Counted from the first letter of the stretch, positions 7,325 through 17,036 are shown. The stretch: 64,000 bases of DNA from Lachnospiraceae bacterium (GCA_024687745.1 JAILEM010000081.1:1-64000); one strand, 5' to 3'. Notes: generated by a model not told the origin, from the sequence alone. A program made the numbers and translations.

Positions 7325-9218
7325 CAGCCCTTTTACTTACCCTTCCGATAAGAGATCCCTGACCTATGGTCTCAGTTATCCTGTTTACTATGGAGTCCGT
7401 ATCTATGCCCGTTTCCTTTTTTAATATATCCACATTTCCATGCTCTATGAATTCATCCGGAAGTGCGATATTCAAAAGCTCGGCATTTACATCGTTGATA
7501 TCAGCATATTCCCTTATCTGCTGCCCGAAGCCGCCGACATAGACATTCTCCTCCATGGTGACTATGAGCTTGTGTCTTCTATCGAGCTTCAATACGAGTT
7601 TTTCATCAAAGGGCTTTACAAATCTCACATTTATGAGTGAACAGCTGTAGCCTTTGTTTTTTAATATGGCTCTCACGTCCTCTGCTGTCTTTACCATGCT
7701 GCCAACTGCTAAGAGAACTATATCCTCCTCATCATGGATGACCTCTGCCTTTGAATACTCTATCGCGGCCCTGTATTCCTCAAGTCCGTCATAAGCCTCA
7801 CCTCTTGGATACCTTATAGCTATCGGCCCGTCATATTTTACGGCAAATTTGATCATATCCGATAACTCCCATTTGTTCTTGGGCGCCATTATAGTCATAT
7901 TTGGGATCATCGACAGATAGGAAAGATCAAATATCCCCTGATGTGTCTCGCCATCAGATCCCACCAGTCCTGCCCTGTCTATACAGAAGACAACATGGAG
8001 ATTCTGTATGCTGACATCATGCAGTATCTGGTCATAGGCACGCTGTAAAAATGACGAATAAACGGCAACTATGGGTTTTAATCCTCCTGCCGCAAGTCCT
8101 GCCGCAAAGGTTACGGCATGCTGTTCGGCTATACCCACATCAAAGAATCTGTCAGGATACATCCTCGAAAACCGCTTCAGCCCGGTTCCGTCAGGCATCG
8201 CCGCCGTGATGGCCACTACCTTTTCATCCCTTGATCCAAGCTTTGTCATGACAGTCGAAAAAATATCTGTATAATTTGCCTTTCTTCTGTTTCTTACAGG
8301 AAGCCCCGTATCTATATCAAAGGGCTCCGTTCCATGGAACCTTGCAGGATGTCTCTCTGCGGGCATGTATCCCTTTCCCTTGGTCGTATATACATGCACG
8401 ATAACGCATTTGGGTATTTTCCTTGCTTCCTTAAGCATCCTGACCATGGCATCTATATCATGTCCGTCCACGGGTCCGAGATAGGTTATTCCCATATCCT
8501 CAAAGAACATTCCCGGTACAACAAGCTGCTTTATACCGCTTTTATATTTTTTTAGGGTATCTACCACATGCTCACCGACCTTTGGGATCTTGTTTAAATA
8601 ATTCTCAAGGTCTATCTTAAAGTTCTTGTATGACTCCGCAGTCCTTATCTTTCTTAAGTATCTTGCGATACCTCCCACGTTCTCCGCGATCGACATCTCG
8701 TTGTCGTTAAGGATTATCACATAGTTTGTCTTGAGCCTTGAAGCGTTATTAAAAGCCTCAAATGCCATTCCTCCGGTGATCGCTCCGTCCCCTATTACAG
8801 CGTAAACACCGTAATCCTCACCGTTTAGATCCCTGGCCTTGACATAACCGAGTCCCGCAGATACGGAGGTAGAACTGTGACCTGTATCAAAGACGTCACA
8901 TTCGCTCTCCTTTCTCTTTGGAAAACCGCTCATCCCGCCGTATTTTCTTAAGGTATCAAAGCCATCCTTTCTTCCCGTGAGAAGCTTATGGGTATATGAC
9001 TGGTGTCCTACATCCCATATTATCTTGTCCTTTGGAAGATCGGCGACAAGGTGCAGTGCCATGGTAAGCTCCACGACTCCGAGGTTGGAACCAAGATGTC
9101 CGCCCGTTATGCTTATCTTGTTGACCAGAAAATCCCTTATCTCCTGTGATAGCTGCCCGTAATCCCCGGGATCTACCTTTTTTATGTCATTTGGTTTGTT
9201 AATGCTGTCTAATACCAT
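7308..9218 (-). CDS. dxs: 1-deoxy-D-xylulose-5-phosphate synthase
   Basis: Condenses pyruvate and glyceraldehyde-3-phosphate to DXP, the first step of the MEP isoprenoid pathway, using thiamine diphosphate. The N-terminus has the GGHLGSNLGVVELT motif, then the ThDP-binding GDGAITGGMAFEAFNNAS, and the C-terminal transketolase domain has DRAGLVGSDGETHQG. The ORF track starts at a GTG at 9227; the ATG at 9218 (MVLDSINK) with GAGTGA upstream looks better, giving 636 aa. It sits next to ispA, which uses products of the same pathway. Confidence 0.96.
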   Translation of the reverse strand: MVLDSINKPNDIKKVDPGDYGQLSQEIRDFLVNKISITGGHLGSNLGVVELTMALHLVADLPKDKIIWDVGHQSYTHKLLTGRKDGFDTLRKYGGMSGFPKRKESECDVFDTGHSSTSVSAGLGYVKARDLNGEDYGVYAVIGDGAITGGMAFEAFNNASRLKTNYVIILNDNEMSIAENVGGIARYLRKIRTAESYKNFKIDLENYLNKIPKVGEHVVDTLKKYKSGIKQLVVPGMFFEDMGITYLGPVDGHDIDAMVRMLKEARKIPKCVIVHVYTTKGKGYMPAERHPARFHGTEPFDIDTGLPVRNRRKANYTDIFSTVMTKLGSRDEKVVAITAAMPDGTGLKRFSRMYPDRFFDVGIAEQHAVTFAAGLAAGGLKPIVAVYSSFLQRAYDQILHDVSIQNLHVVFCIDRAGLVGSDGETHQGIFDLSYLSMIPNMTIMAPKNKWELSDMIKFAVKYDGPIAIRYPRGEAYDGLEEYRAAIEYSKAEVIHDEEDIVLLAVGSMVKTAEDVRAILKNKGYSCSLINVRFVKPFDEKLVLKLDRRHKLIVTMEENVYVGGFGQQIREYADINDVNAELLNIALPDEFIEHGNVDILKKETGIDTDSIVNRITETIGQGSLIGRVSKRADERTS

Positions 9219-9240
9219 TTTTATCACTCAAAAGTCTGAT

Positions 9241-10146
9241 CTATTTATTTCTTTCAACAAGCGAAAGTATCAGTCCTTCCATAAATTCAGAATCCCTGCC
9301 AAGGCTTTTTAAAAGCTTTATGGCTCTGTCGGAATATTCCCTTACATCCTCTTTGGATCTTTCAATACCGTACAGTGTAACATAGGTGATCTTGTTGTTT
9401 CGCTCATCTGACCCGACAGGCTTTCCAAGCTCCTCCTCGTTACCGGTAACATCAAGTATATCATCTCTTATCTGAAATGCCATACCTGTATTGGTTCCTA
9501 TCTTTTCAACTATGGCTGTCTCTTCATCTTTGGCACCTGCAAGTACCGCTCCTATCATCATCGAGCTCTCTATGAGCGCACCGGTCTTTAACCTGAAGAT
9601 AAAATCAAGACCCTCCTTATCGAGGTTTATGCCCTTATTCTCGGCTTCCACATCATAGACCTGTCCGCCCGCCATTCCGTATATTCCGGCCTTTTGGGCA
9701 AGGATATTGAGAGCATTGGCCTTCCTTTTAATCATATCCGTGTCATTATCTTCAAGCAGGGTTTTGGATGCTGTCTCAAAGGCCCTGTTTAAAAGAGCAT
9801 CTCCCGTTAGTATCGCAAGATTTTCCCCATATACCGCATGTGTTGTCTTTTTTCCCCTTCTGTACATATCATTGTCAAGTGAGGGCAGGTCATCATGCAC
9901 AAGAGAGTACGTATGGATCAGTTCTATCGCTGCCATGAAGGGCTCGATGTACTTATCCTTTCCGCCAAAGAGATCATACATCCCCTTCATAAAGACAGGC
10001 CTTAATCTCTTTCCTCCCGCATCGAGGCTGTAATTCATGGCCTCCATAACGGTTTTCTGATATCCTTCTTCCTCTATGGCCGCATACCTTTTAAGTACAT
10101 CGTTGGCATACTCAGTCTCTCTTTTAAGTCTGTCACTTATATTCAT
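9241..10146 (-). CDS. ispA: Polyprenyl synthetase (farnesyl/geranyl diphosphate synthase type)
   Basis: Builds short-chain prenyl diphosphates from IPP and DMAPP. Both aspartate-rich motifs are present: DDLPSLDND as the first and DDILD as the second. I moved the start from 10164 to the ATG at 10146 (MNISDRLK), because GAGGGTG lies 6-8 bases upstream of that codon whereas the ATG at 10164 has no site. This gives 301 aa. It still overlaps the end of xseB by 14 bases, so translation is coupled. Confidence 0.93.
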   Translation of the reverse strand: MNISDRLKRETEYANDVLKRYAAIEEEGYQKTVMEAMNYSLDAGGKRLRPVFMKGMYDLFGGKDKYIEPFMAAIELIHTYSLVHDDLPSLDNDMYRRGKKTTHAVYGENLAILTGDALLNRAFETASKTLLEDNDTDMIKRKANALNILAQKAGIYGMAGGQVYDVEAENKGINLDKEGLDFIFRLKTGALIESSMMIGAVLAGAKDEETAIVEKIGTNTGMAFQIRDDILDVTGNEEELGKPVGSDERNNKITYVTLYGIERSKEDVREYSDRAIKLLKSLGRDSEFMEGLILSLVERNK

Positions 10147-10393
10147 TAAGATCACCCTCTTCATTCATGACAAGGACTTCCTTTTCCACCTTCTCGATCT
10201 TTTCATTGCAGACCTTTAAAAGATCTATCCCCTTTTTATAAAGGGCAAAGCCCTCCTCTAAGGGAACATTCTCCCGGTTAAGCCCTGAAAGTGTCCTGTC
10301 AAGCTCTGTAAAGATCTCCTCAACCGACATTTTTCCGGCATCAAAACCGTCCTTTATATCATTTTTTTCATTTTTTTCATCTGTATTACTCAT
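10133..10393 (-). CDS. xseB: Exodeoxyribonuclease VII small subunit
   Basis: An 86-aa helical subunit of exonuclease VII. The diagnostic segment SVEEIFTELDRTLSGLNREN followed by VPLEEGFALYKKGIDLLK matches the family. The N-terminal 20 residues are charged and likely disordered. It overlaps the xseA stop by 4 bases and the ispA start by 14, as expected in this operon. Confidence 0.93.
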   Translation of the reverse strand: MSNTDEKNEKNDIKDGFDAGKMSVEEIFTELDRTLSGLNRENVPLEEGFALYKKGIDLLKVCNEKIEKVEKEVLVMNEEGDLNEYK

Positions 10394-11610
10394 TTTTCCT
10401 CCCGGTTCTTTATCTCCCTTACATCAAGGACCTTTGCGTCTATTTCCTTATTTATCATATGCAGGAGAAGGGTATCTCCTTTTTTTACGACCGTATCGCC
10501 TCCTACCACACTTCCCTCTGACTCTATGAGGGCATATCCCTTTTTAAGACTCTTAAGCGGCGAGGCGGCCTCAAGCTTTTCGGCATAGAGGCTAAGCTTA
10601 TGCTTATCCGCATTTATAAGGCTTTTGATCCTTTCGTTGAACCTATCGTTCATGGCTGCGAGGGTCATCTTCTTTTCTCTTATGATGCCCTCAGGACTCT
10701 TCTGTCCTATCATTAACAACAGCCTCTCATAACGGGTTCTCTTACTCTCCATTATATTTCCAAAGGATCTGTTAAGCCTGTAATCATAATCCTTAAGCTT
10801 ATTAAAGAATTCCCCGAGATCAAAGACTGCAAGCTCTGCAGCGGCAGATGGAGTGGGTGCCCTGAGATCTGCAACAAAATCAGCTATCGTCGTATCTGTC
10901 TCATGTCCCACGGCAGATATGACCGGGATCTGACAGTCAAAGATCGCTCTTGCAACCTCCTCTTCGTTAAAGGCCCAGAGATCCTCTATAGATCCTCCGC
11001 CCCTTCCGACTATAATGACATCGGGCTTTAATCCCTCAAGCGCCTTTATCCCTCCCACGATCGATTCCTTAGCTCCTTCTCCCTGGACCTGAGCAGGACA
11101 AAGGATTATCTCGATATAGGGGTTTCTTCTTTTGGAAACATTGATTATATCTCTTATCGCAGCCCCCGTAGGTGCGGTTACAACACCGACTCTCTTTGCA
11201 TATTTGGGGATCGGCTTTTTATACTCAGATGAGAACATTCCCATTTCCTCAAGGGTTTTTTTGAGCTGTTCAAATCTTACATGAAGGTCTCCCTGACCGT
11301 CTGAGGTCACACTCTGTGCATAAAGCTGGTATTTTCCGTCCCTTGTATATACCTCAACAGAGCCAAAGGCTATTATCTTCATGCCCTCTTCCAGCTTAAA
11401 CTTAAGATTTTTTCTGTTTGAGGAAAACATAACACAGGATAAGGTACTGCTTTCATCCTTCATTGTAAAATAAATATGACCTGAGGAGTGGTATTTTACG
11501 TTCGAAACCTCTCCTTTAACATAAATAGACCGCAGCATATAATCCTGCGTGAACATGTTTTTTATATATGAATTGACCGAAGATACCGTATATATATTTT
11601 TGGATGCCAT
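10390..11610 (-). CDS. xseA: Exodeoxyribonuclease VII large subunit
   Basis: Catalytic subunit of exonuclease VII, which degrades single-stranded DNA from both ends. It has an N-terminal OB fold (YTVSSVNSYIKNMFTQDYML onward) and the conserved catalytic-domain segments RVGVVTAPTGAAIRDI, GRGGGSIEDLWAFNEE and SAVGHETD. The 406 aa are normal for Clostridia. It follows nusB after about 70 bases and is coupled to xseB. Confidence 0.95.
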   Translation of the reverse strand: MASKNIYTVSSVNSYIKNMFTQDYMLRSIYVKGEVSNVKYHSSGHIYFTMKDESSTLSCVMFSSNRKNLKFKLEEGMKIIAFGSVEVYTRDGKYQLYAQSVTSDGQGDLHVRFEQLKKTLEEMGMFSSEYKKPIPKYAKRVGVVTAPTGAAIRDIINVSKRRNPYIEIILCPAQVQGEGAKESIVGGIKALEGLKPDVIIVGRGGGSIEDLWAFNEEEVARAIFDCQIPVISAVGHETDTTIADFVADLRAPTPSAAAELAVFDLGEFFNKLKDYDYRLNRSFGNIMESKRTRYERLLLMIGQKSPEGIIREKKMTLAAMNDRFNERIKSLINADKHKLSLYAEKLEAASPLKSLKKGYALIESEGSVVGGDTVVKKGDTLLLHMINKEIDAKVLDVREIKNREEK

Positions 11611-11679
11611 TTTTCTACCGGTAACACTTCCCTGATAAAATCTTGTTACATTCCTTTTGCAAAGTATCCCCTCAGTCTT

Positions 11680-12108
11680 CTACTTTACAACTCCTGATAA
11701 TATCCCGTTGATAAAGGAAGAGGATTCATCCTGCCCGTATTTTTTGGCAAGCTCGACCGCCTGGTCTATCGCTACCCCAACCGGAATATCATCATCATAC
11801 ACTGCCTCATAAACCGCAAGCCTCAAAATCGTAAGATCCGTCTTTGATATCCTCTGTATCGTCCAGCCCTTGGAGGACTTTTCGATAAGGGCATCGATCT
11901 GTGGCAGAAGCCTTGAGATATTATCATACTTCTTAATGATATAATCCCTGTCCTCATCGCTCTCTACCTGATGAAGACTGTCCTCGTCGGAAAGCGTATC
12001 CTGATTTTCAAAATATCTTTCCGTCTGCTCCGTCATTTCAGGATCCTCGTAAAACTCTTTCCTGAACAGCAATCTGAATAAATGTTCTCTAATATCCTGT
12101 CGTTTCAT
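11680..12108 (-). CDS. nusB: Transcription antitermination factor NusB
   Basis: A 142-aa all-helical RNA-binding protein that joins NusE in rRNA antitermination. The N-terminus RQDIREHLFRLLFRKEFYED and the C-terminal VAIDQAVELAKKYGQDESSSFINGIL are family hallmarks. It has an acidic insert around residues 30-50. It lies 12 bases after the Asp23 gene. Confidence 0.93.
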   Translation of the reverse strand: MKRQDIREHLFRLLFRKEFYEDPEMTEQTERYFENQDTLSDEDSLHQVESDEDRDYIIKKYDNISRLLPQIDALIEKSSKGWTIQRISKTDLTILRLAVYEAVYDDDIPVGVAIDQAVELAKKYGQDESSSFINGILSGVVK

Positions 12109-12120
12109 AGATGACCGCTC

Positions 12121-12504
12121 TTAAGCCTGCTTGGAAGTATCTATTCCGGAAATCTTGATCATAACATCACTTACCTCAAGACCGGTCATGTTCTCGATGG
12201 CGTTTTTCACTCTTTCCTGAACCTTCTTACAGGTTACGGGAATATTGTATCCGTAATCCATGATAAGATCCATTTTAACGGAAACGACCGACTCCTCCAC
12301 CTCTACCGAAACACCCTTTGAAACAGACCTCATTCCGACCTTACTCATAAGTCCGTTTGTGATGTTTCCTACCGTGGATGCCACTCCCTCAACCTCTGTG
12401 GCTGCGATCCCTGCGATATTTGCAACGACCTCATCGGCTATCCTTATCTCACCTTCCACATTCTCTGCAGTTCTGTATGTTTCCTTCTCTATTTCTTTTG
12501 ACAT
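12121..12504 (-). CDS. Asp23/Gls24 family envelope-stress protein
   Basis: A 127-aa protein with the Asp23 core: GEIRIADEVVANIAGIAATE, then EGVASTVGN and the VPVT-like segment YGYNIPVTCKKVQERVKNAI. Family members are abundant, membrane-associated envelope or alkaline-stress proteins. It is first in the operon, behind the strong promoter at 12558-12586. Its position directly before nusB is common in Clostridia. Confidence 0.93.
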   Translation of the reverse strand: MSKEIEKETYRTAENVEGEIRIADEVVANIAGIAATEVEGVASTVGNITNGLMSKVGMRSVSKGVSVEVEESVVSVKMDLIMDYGYNIPVTCKKVQERVKNAIENMTGLEVSDVMIKISGIDTSKQA

Positions 12505-12557
12505 TTTCCTACCTCATTTTAACCTGATAAAATACTTATTTCGGTACAACTTAAATT

Positions 12558-12586
12558 ATTATAACAGAAACCGTTTATTATGCAAA
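12558..12586 (-). promoter_or_regulatory. Strong promoter of the asp23-nusB-xse-ispA-dxs-tlyA-nadK-argR-recN operon
   Basis: On the minus strand TTTGCA, 17 bases, then TATAAT, with TGT immediately before the -10 box as an extended -10. It lies 54 bases upstream of the Asp23 ATG. All downstream genes to 2244 are on the same strand with overlaps or gaps of at most about 70 bases, so this may drive some 10 kb. Confidence 0.75.
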
Positions 12587-12651
12587 CTTTAAAAAATTAT
12601 GTCTGATCATGCCTTTCTTATGCTTTCCCTGTCTTTAGCGCGCTTTTATGG

Positions 12652-13935
12652 CTACAGATAGAACATTATCTCGTTCTGTTCGGGAATCTCGACATAACTG
12701 ACCGACGTATCTCTTAAATAATTAAACACCTTCTGTTTTTCCAGAAGATAATACTTCATATCGGAATACACCTGCTCATTTGAACACTTTAGGGTTAAAG
12801 TTTCCTCATAAGCATTATAAGCTCTTATGAAGGCCTTATCCAGTGCCTCCTCATTAACTCCCTCAAAAAAGAGGCCTTCCCTTACATAATAATTGGCTTC
12901 CATATGGGTACATTCAGGCATCGGGATCGTAGCATTTATAAGATGCGATTTTTTGATCTCCTCTGTCGTAGTACACAGATAATCATAGTTGACCTCAGGC
13001 GGGATAAACGCAGAGTCCCCGGATTCCTCCGTCACAAGATTATAGGAAGCATCTCCCCAGGTAGGATCCACATAATAAAACTCTCCGTCAACCTTCACAA
13101 GGTTCCATACGTGTGATTCTCCCTCCTTAACAGAGCCCTCCACCAGAGTACAGAAAACTCCGAGATCATTGAGGATATACTGCATTCCCTTGGCATATCC
13201 CTGACAGACGCTCTTATTATCCCTGAACACGCTTATCAGATTCTGGTTGTTCGGGGCATCCTTATCATAATCTGTATTCCTTATGATAAATTCATAAACT
13301 TTTTTTACCTTGGTATAATCGTCGGCATCGAGCGGAATAGTCGATTCGCATTCATCTACATATCTGTCGATCACCGATTTGCAGGAGAGGATCTCATTTT
13401 CATTCATTGTATAGGAACCGCTCATGAGTATCTTCTCTATCTTTCCTCCCCTTGTATAGGTCTTGATGGAATAGCCTTTAACATAGAAGATCTCCGGATG
13501 GTCTATGAGCATACAGGTAAAAGCATGGTCTATCTCATCTGTATCAAGGGAGGACAGATAACCTCCTGTCTGGAAGCCTGTGATTATATTATAGATCTCG
13601 TCATATATTATCTTTTCATGCTCATCCAGGCTGTCATACGCATAGGTATTTGCCACATTTTCGATATCCCTGATCCCTACGGGTTTAATGCTGTTCTCCC
13701 GGGGTGTGGTCGTCTGCGTATCACTTGCTGCGTTATTTTTATCATCCTTATCATAATCATTGATGATGATTATCTCCTGGGTTACATTCTCACCATCCTT
13801 ACCCGTAACAGTCTCTTCTTTACCAAAGTCACCGAAAATATCCTCGATCTTACCGTAAAGATCGATGTCGGGAGCTTCGCAGCCGGACATTAAAATAGCG
13901 CACGTTATGGATATAAATAACACTCTGACTTTCAT
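12652..13935 (-). CDS. Transglutaminase-like lipoprotein
   Basis: A secreted lipoprotein with a cysteine-protease-like transglutaminase core. The start was moved from 14049 to the ATG at 13935. It has GAGGGA 7 bases upstream, begins a proper signal peptide (MKVRVLFISITCAILMSGC, lipobox Cys at residue 19), and avoids overlap with prfC, giving 427 aa. The core shows the catalytic triad pattern: Cys in SVCQGYAKGMQ, His in ESHVWNLVKVDG, Asp in YYVDPTWGD. Family members include proteases and cell-wall-associated enzymes; the substrate here is unknown. A charged low-complexity stretch of about 60 residues follows the lipobox as a spacer from the membrane. Confidence 0.85.
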   Translation of the reverse strand: MKVRVLFISITCAILMSGCEAPDIDLYGKIEDIFGDFGKEETVTGKDGENVTQEIIIINDYDKDDKNNAASDTQTTTPRENSIKPVGIRDIENVANTYAYDSLDEHEKIIYDEIYNIITGFQTGGYLSSLDTDEIDHAFTCMLIDHPEIFYVKGYSIKTYTRGGKIEKILMSGSYTMNENEILSCKSVIDRYVDECESTIPLDADDYTKVKKVYEFIIRNTDYDKDAPNNQNLISVFRDNKSVCQGYAKGMQYILNDLGVFCTLVEGSVKEGESHVWNLVKVDGEFYYVDPTWGDASYNLVTEESGDSAFIPPEVNYDYLCTTTEEIKKSHLINATIPMPECTHMEANYYVREGLFFEGVNEEALDKAFIRAYNAYEETLTLKCSNEQVYSDMKYYLLEKQKVFNYLRDTSVSYVEIPEQNEIMFYL

Positions 13936-14002
13936 CTGTTTGTCCCTCATGATCAACAGGTTGTGAACTATGGTCTTTATCTGTTTTAAGCCCCTATAAA
14001 TA

Positions 14003-15598
14003 TCATGCTTTACCAAATTCTGCCAGTACCAGTCCTTCATTTCGCTCAAGCGTCATTCCCACACTCCAGCTGTTTATAAATAATAACAGGGGATTACCTT
14101 TAAGGTCCTTTATCTTTTTCATATCTGAAGTCCCTGTCAGTTTTTCTATATCTACCTCGTCCTTGTTTTCTATCCATCTGATATACTCATAAGGAAGGTT
14201 TTCAAGCATTATATCGACGTTATATTCATTCTCAAGACGGTATTTTAAGACCTCAAACTGCAGAACGCCGACAACTCCGACTATGATCTCCTCAAGTCCC
14301 GTGTTAAACTCCTGGAATATCTGGATGGCTCCCTCCTGGGCGATCTGGGTGATACCCTTTACAAACTGTTTACGCTTCATGGTATCGACCTGTCTTACCC
14401 TTGCAAAATGCTCGGGTGCAAAGGTAGGTATCCCCTCAAACCTGAATTCATCCTTAACGGAACATAAGGTGTCACCTATCGAAAAGATGCCCGGATCAAA
14501 TACACCTATGATATCGCCTGCATAGGCCTCCTCGACCACATGTCTGTCGGATGCCATCATCTGCTGGGGCTGTGAAAGTCTCATCACCTTATTGCCCTGG
14601 ACATGTTTAACCTCCATCTGAGCCTCATACTTACCCGAGCATATCCTCATGAAGGCCACCCTGTCTCTGTGCGCCTTGTTCATATTAGCCTGTATCTTAA
14701 ACACAAATGCCGAAAAATCGTTTTCGGTTGTATTGATTACACCTATATCCGATCTTCTTGCCATAGGAGGCGTTGTCATCTTAAGGAAATAGTTGAGGAA
14801 GATCTCTACTCCGAAGTTTGTCAGTGCGGATCCGAAGAATACCGGGGTCAGCTCTCCCCTGCTCACGGCCTCCTGGTCAAATTCGGCTCCTGCGCCCTCC
14901 AAAAGCTCGATCTCATCGCTAAGCTTTGAATAAGCGTCCTCGCCTATATGAGAAAGGAGTTTTTCCTTATCATCAACGGATATCTCCTCACTTTTTCCCT
15001 CTTTTGTTCCCTTCTCCGTATCCGAAAAGGTTATGACCTTTTTTATATTCCTGTCATATACACCCTTAAATCCCTTTCCGGAGCCTATAGGCCAGTTTAC
15101 GGGGCAGGTGGCAATCCCCAGCTCCTTCTCGATATCATCGAGCAGATCAAAGGAATCGTTTGCATCCCTGTCCATCTTATTTATAAAAGTAAAGATGGGG
15201 ATCTTTCTCATGACGCACACCTTGAAGAGCTTTCTGGTCTGCGCCTCCACACCCTTACCGGCATCTATTACCATTACAGCGGAATCTGCCGCCATCAGGG
15301 TTCTGTAGGTGTCCTCGGAAAAGTCCTGGTGTCCGGGTGTATCCAGTATGTTTATACAGAAATCATCATATTCAAACTGAAGGACTGAGCTTGTTACGGA
15401 AATACCTCTCTCCTTTTCGATCTCCATCCAGTCAGATACCGCATGCCTTGCTGTTGCCTTGCCCTTTACCGATCCGGCAAGATTTATGGCTCCCCCGTAT
15501 AATAGGAACTTTTCGGTAAGGGTAGTCTTTCCTGCATCGGGATGGGAGATTATGGCAAATGTCCTTCTTCTGTTTATCTCTTTTATCAGATCGCTCAT
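14003..15598 (-). CDS. prfC: Peptide chain release factor 3
   Basis: A GTPase that recycles RF1 and RF2 after translation termination. The G1 motif is HPDAGKTTLTE near residues 19-29, G3 is DTPGHQDF, and G4 is NKMD. The EF-Tu-like domain 2 and the RF3-specific C-terminal region (ITQIAQEGAIQIFQE) are present. The 531 aa are typical. It follows deoB by about 18 bases, so the two may be co-transcribed. Confidence 0.95.
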   Translation of the reverse strand: MSDLIKEINRRRTFAIISHPDAGKTTLTEKFLLYGGAINLAGSVKGKATARHAVSDWMEIEKERGISVTSSVLQFEYDDFCINILDTPGHQDFSEDTYRTLMAADSAVMVIDAGKGVEAQTRKLFKVCVMRKIPIFTFINKMDRDANDSFDLLDDIEKELGIATCPVNWPIGSGKGFKGVYDRNIKKVITFSDTEKGTKEGKSEEISVDDKEKLLSHIGEDAYSKLSDEIELLEGAGAEFDQEAVSRGELTPVFFGSALTNFGVEIFLNYFLKMTTPPMARRSDIGVINTTENDFSAFVFKIQANMNKAHRDRVAFMRICSGKYEAQMEVKHVQGNKVMRLSQPQQMMASDRHVVEEAYAGDIIGVFDPGIFSIGDTLCSVKDEFRFEGIPTFAPEHFARVRQVDTMKRKQFVKGITQIAQEGAIQIFQEFNTGLEEIIVGVVGVLQFEVLKYRLENEYNVDIMLENLPYEYIRWIENKDEVDIEKLTGTSDMKKIKDLKGNPLLLFINSWSVGMTLERNEGLVLAEFGKA

Positions 15599-15616
15599 CC
15601 TCTCAAAAACCTTCCT

Positions 15617-16825
15617 TTATTGTTGTGAAATGCCTTTAACACATCCATAGAGGGAGGTGCCGTCTGTCTTTGCAGGGACATCAAGATAGTCAAGCACTGT
15701 TGCGGCTATGTCCGCAAAGGTCTTCCTTGTCCCAAGATTTTGAGGCTCTATATTTTTCCCATACAAAAGATAAGGGGTATACTCCCTGGTATGGTCGGTC
15801 GAGGCCATAAAGCCCGGGTCACAGCCGTGGTCAGCCGTTATCATAAGCACATCGTCATCTCTCATAAGCTCAAAGAGTTCCGGAAGCTTTTCATCAAAAT
15901 ATGCAACAGCCTTAGCATAACCGTCTATATCTCTTCTGTGTCCGTAGAGCATATCATAATCCACGAGATTTACAAAGAGAAGGCCGTTAAAATCCTTCTT
16001 CATATATTCCGCCGTTCTCTCAATACCCTCTGCATTTCCCTTTGTATATACAAAGTCCGTAAGACCTGTACCCGCAAAGATATCATGGATCTTTCCGACC
16101 GCTATGCTGTCAAGCCCTGCGTCCTTAATATGATCGAGCATAGTCTTCTTTGGCGGCACGAGAGAAAAGTCGTGGCGGTTGGCTGTTCTTTTATAATCTC
16201 CCGATCCTCCGATAAAAGGCCTTGCGATAACCCTTCCGACGCCATGCTTGCCCGTAAGGATCCTTCTTGCTATCCTGCAGTACTCATAAAGCTCTTCACA
16301 GGGAACTATGTCCTCATGTGCTGCTATCTGAAAAACAGAATCCGCGGAGGTATATACGATAAGATCTCCTGTCCTTACATGTTCATCACCGTACTCGTTT
16401 ATAACGACCGTTCCTGAATATGGTTTATTACATAAGACTCCTCTTCCGGTCTGCTTCTTAAATTCATCAAGCACCTCATCGGGAAATCCCTCAGGATATG
16501 TGGGAAGCGGTTTATCCGATATTATCCCCGCAATCTCCCAGTGCCCGATGGTAGTATCCTTTCCTGCGGAAGCCTCTGTCATTCTCGCAAAGGCACCGAT
16601 CGGTTCCTTACATCCTTCGTCATAATCTATGCCGTCTATGTTGAACAGTCCCATTTTCCTGAGATTGTCCGCCCTGAAATATTTGCTTTTATAACAGGAT
16701 CTCATGGTGTCTGCTGAGGCATCGCCAAAAAGTGCCGCATCAGGTGCCTCCCCTATTCCGAAGCTGTCCATGACTATTAAGATCACTCTTTTATTCTTAT
16801 TATTGTCCGTATTATTGTTTTCCAT
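15617..16825 (-). CDS. deoB: Phosphopentomutase
   Basis: Interconverts ribose-1-phosphate or deoxyribose-1-phosphate with the 5-phosphates in nucleoside salvage. It is an alkaline-phosphatase-superfamily, Mn-dependent enzyme. Visible motifs are VILIVMDSFGIGEAPDA near the N-terminus, the phosphorylated threonine region GKDTTIGHWE, and the metal site TADHGCDPG near the C-terminus. The first 12 residues are an odd Asn/Asp/Lys-rich tract that continues upstream as an AATAATAAGGAC-type DNA repeat, so the true start could be a little further in. The 402 aa fit the family. Confidence 0.95.
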   Translation of the reverse strand: MENNNTDNNKNKRVILIVMDSFGIGEAPDAALFGDASADTMRSCYKSKYFRADNLRKMGLFNIDGIDYDEGCKEPIGAFARMTEASAGKDTTIGHWEIAGIISDKPLPTYPEGFPDEVLDEFKKQTGRGVLCNKPYSGTVVINEYGDEHVRTGDLIVYTSADSVFQIAAHEDIVPCEELYEYCRIARRILTGKHGVGRVIARPFIGGSGDYKRTANRHDFSLVPPKKTMLDHIKDAGLDSIAVGKIHDIFAGTGLTDFVYTKGNAEGIERTAEYMKKDFNGLLFVNLVDYDMLYGHRRDIDGYAKAVAYFDEKLPELFELMRDDDVLMITADHGCDPGFMASTDHTREYTPYLLYGKNIEPQNLGTRKTFADIAATVLDYLDVPAKTDGTSLYGCVKGISQQ

Positions 16826-16889
16826 ATTATTGCTGTCCTTATTATTGTTGTCCTTATTATACGATCTGTTTTCCTTTGTTGTCCTTACT

Positions 16890-17036
16890 TTACTTACCCA
16901 TCAGCCTTCTCAGTGGCTTACCCATAAGCCTTCTCAGTGGCTTACCCGGCAGCCTGCTCATTAGCTTACCCATAAGCCTCCTCAGGCACAAAACCCGCAT
17001 ATAGGCCGGGCTGTGATTCATGTCCACCAAAACCAT
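16890..17036 (-). CDS. Possible 48-aa basic peptide encoded by a 24-bp tandem repeat
   Basis: This ORF is not in the supplied track. It starts MVLVDMNHSPAYMRVLCLRR and ends in three to four copies of an 8-residue unit RRLMGKPL, then TAA. The peptide is strongly cationic. There is no convincing ribosome binding site before the first ATG; however, each repeat contains AGGAGG or AGAAGG followed closely by ATG, so the repeat could itself act as a string of translation starts. It lies between the DnaA-box cluster and deoB. It may equally be non-coding repeat DNA. Confidence 0.25.
   Translation of the reverse strand: MVLVDMNHSPAYMRVLCLRRLMGKLMSRLPGKPLRRLMGKPLRRLMGK
16893..16986. repeat. 24-bp tandem repeat, four copies
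   Basis: CTTACCCATAAGCCTTCTCA-type units start at 16893, 16917, 16941 and 16965 with exact 24-bp spacing. Units 1, 2 and 4 are close matches; unit 3 is diverged. The array lies just upstream of deoB on its strand. Confidence 0.85.
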
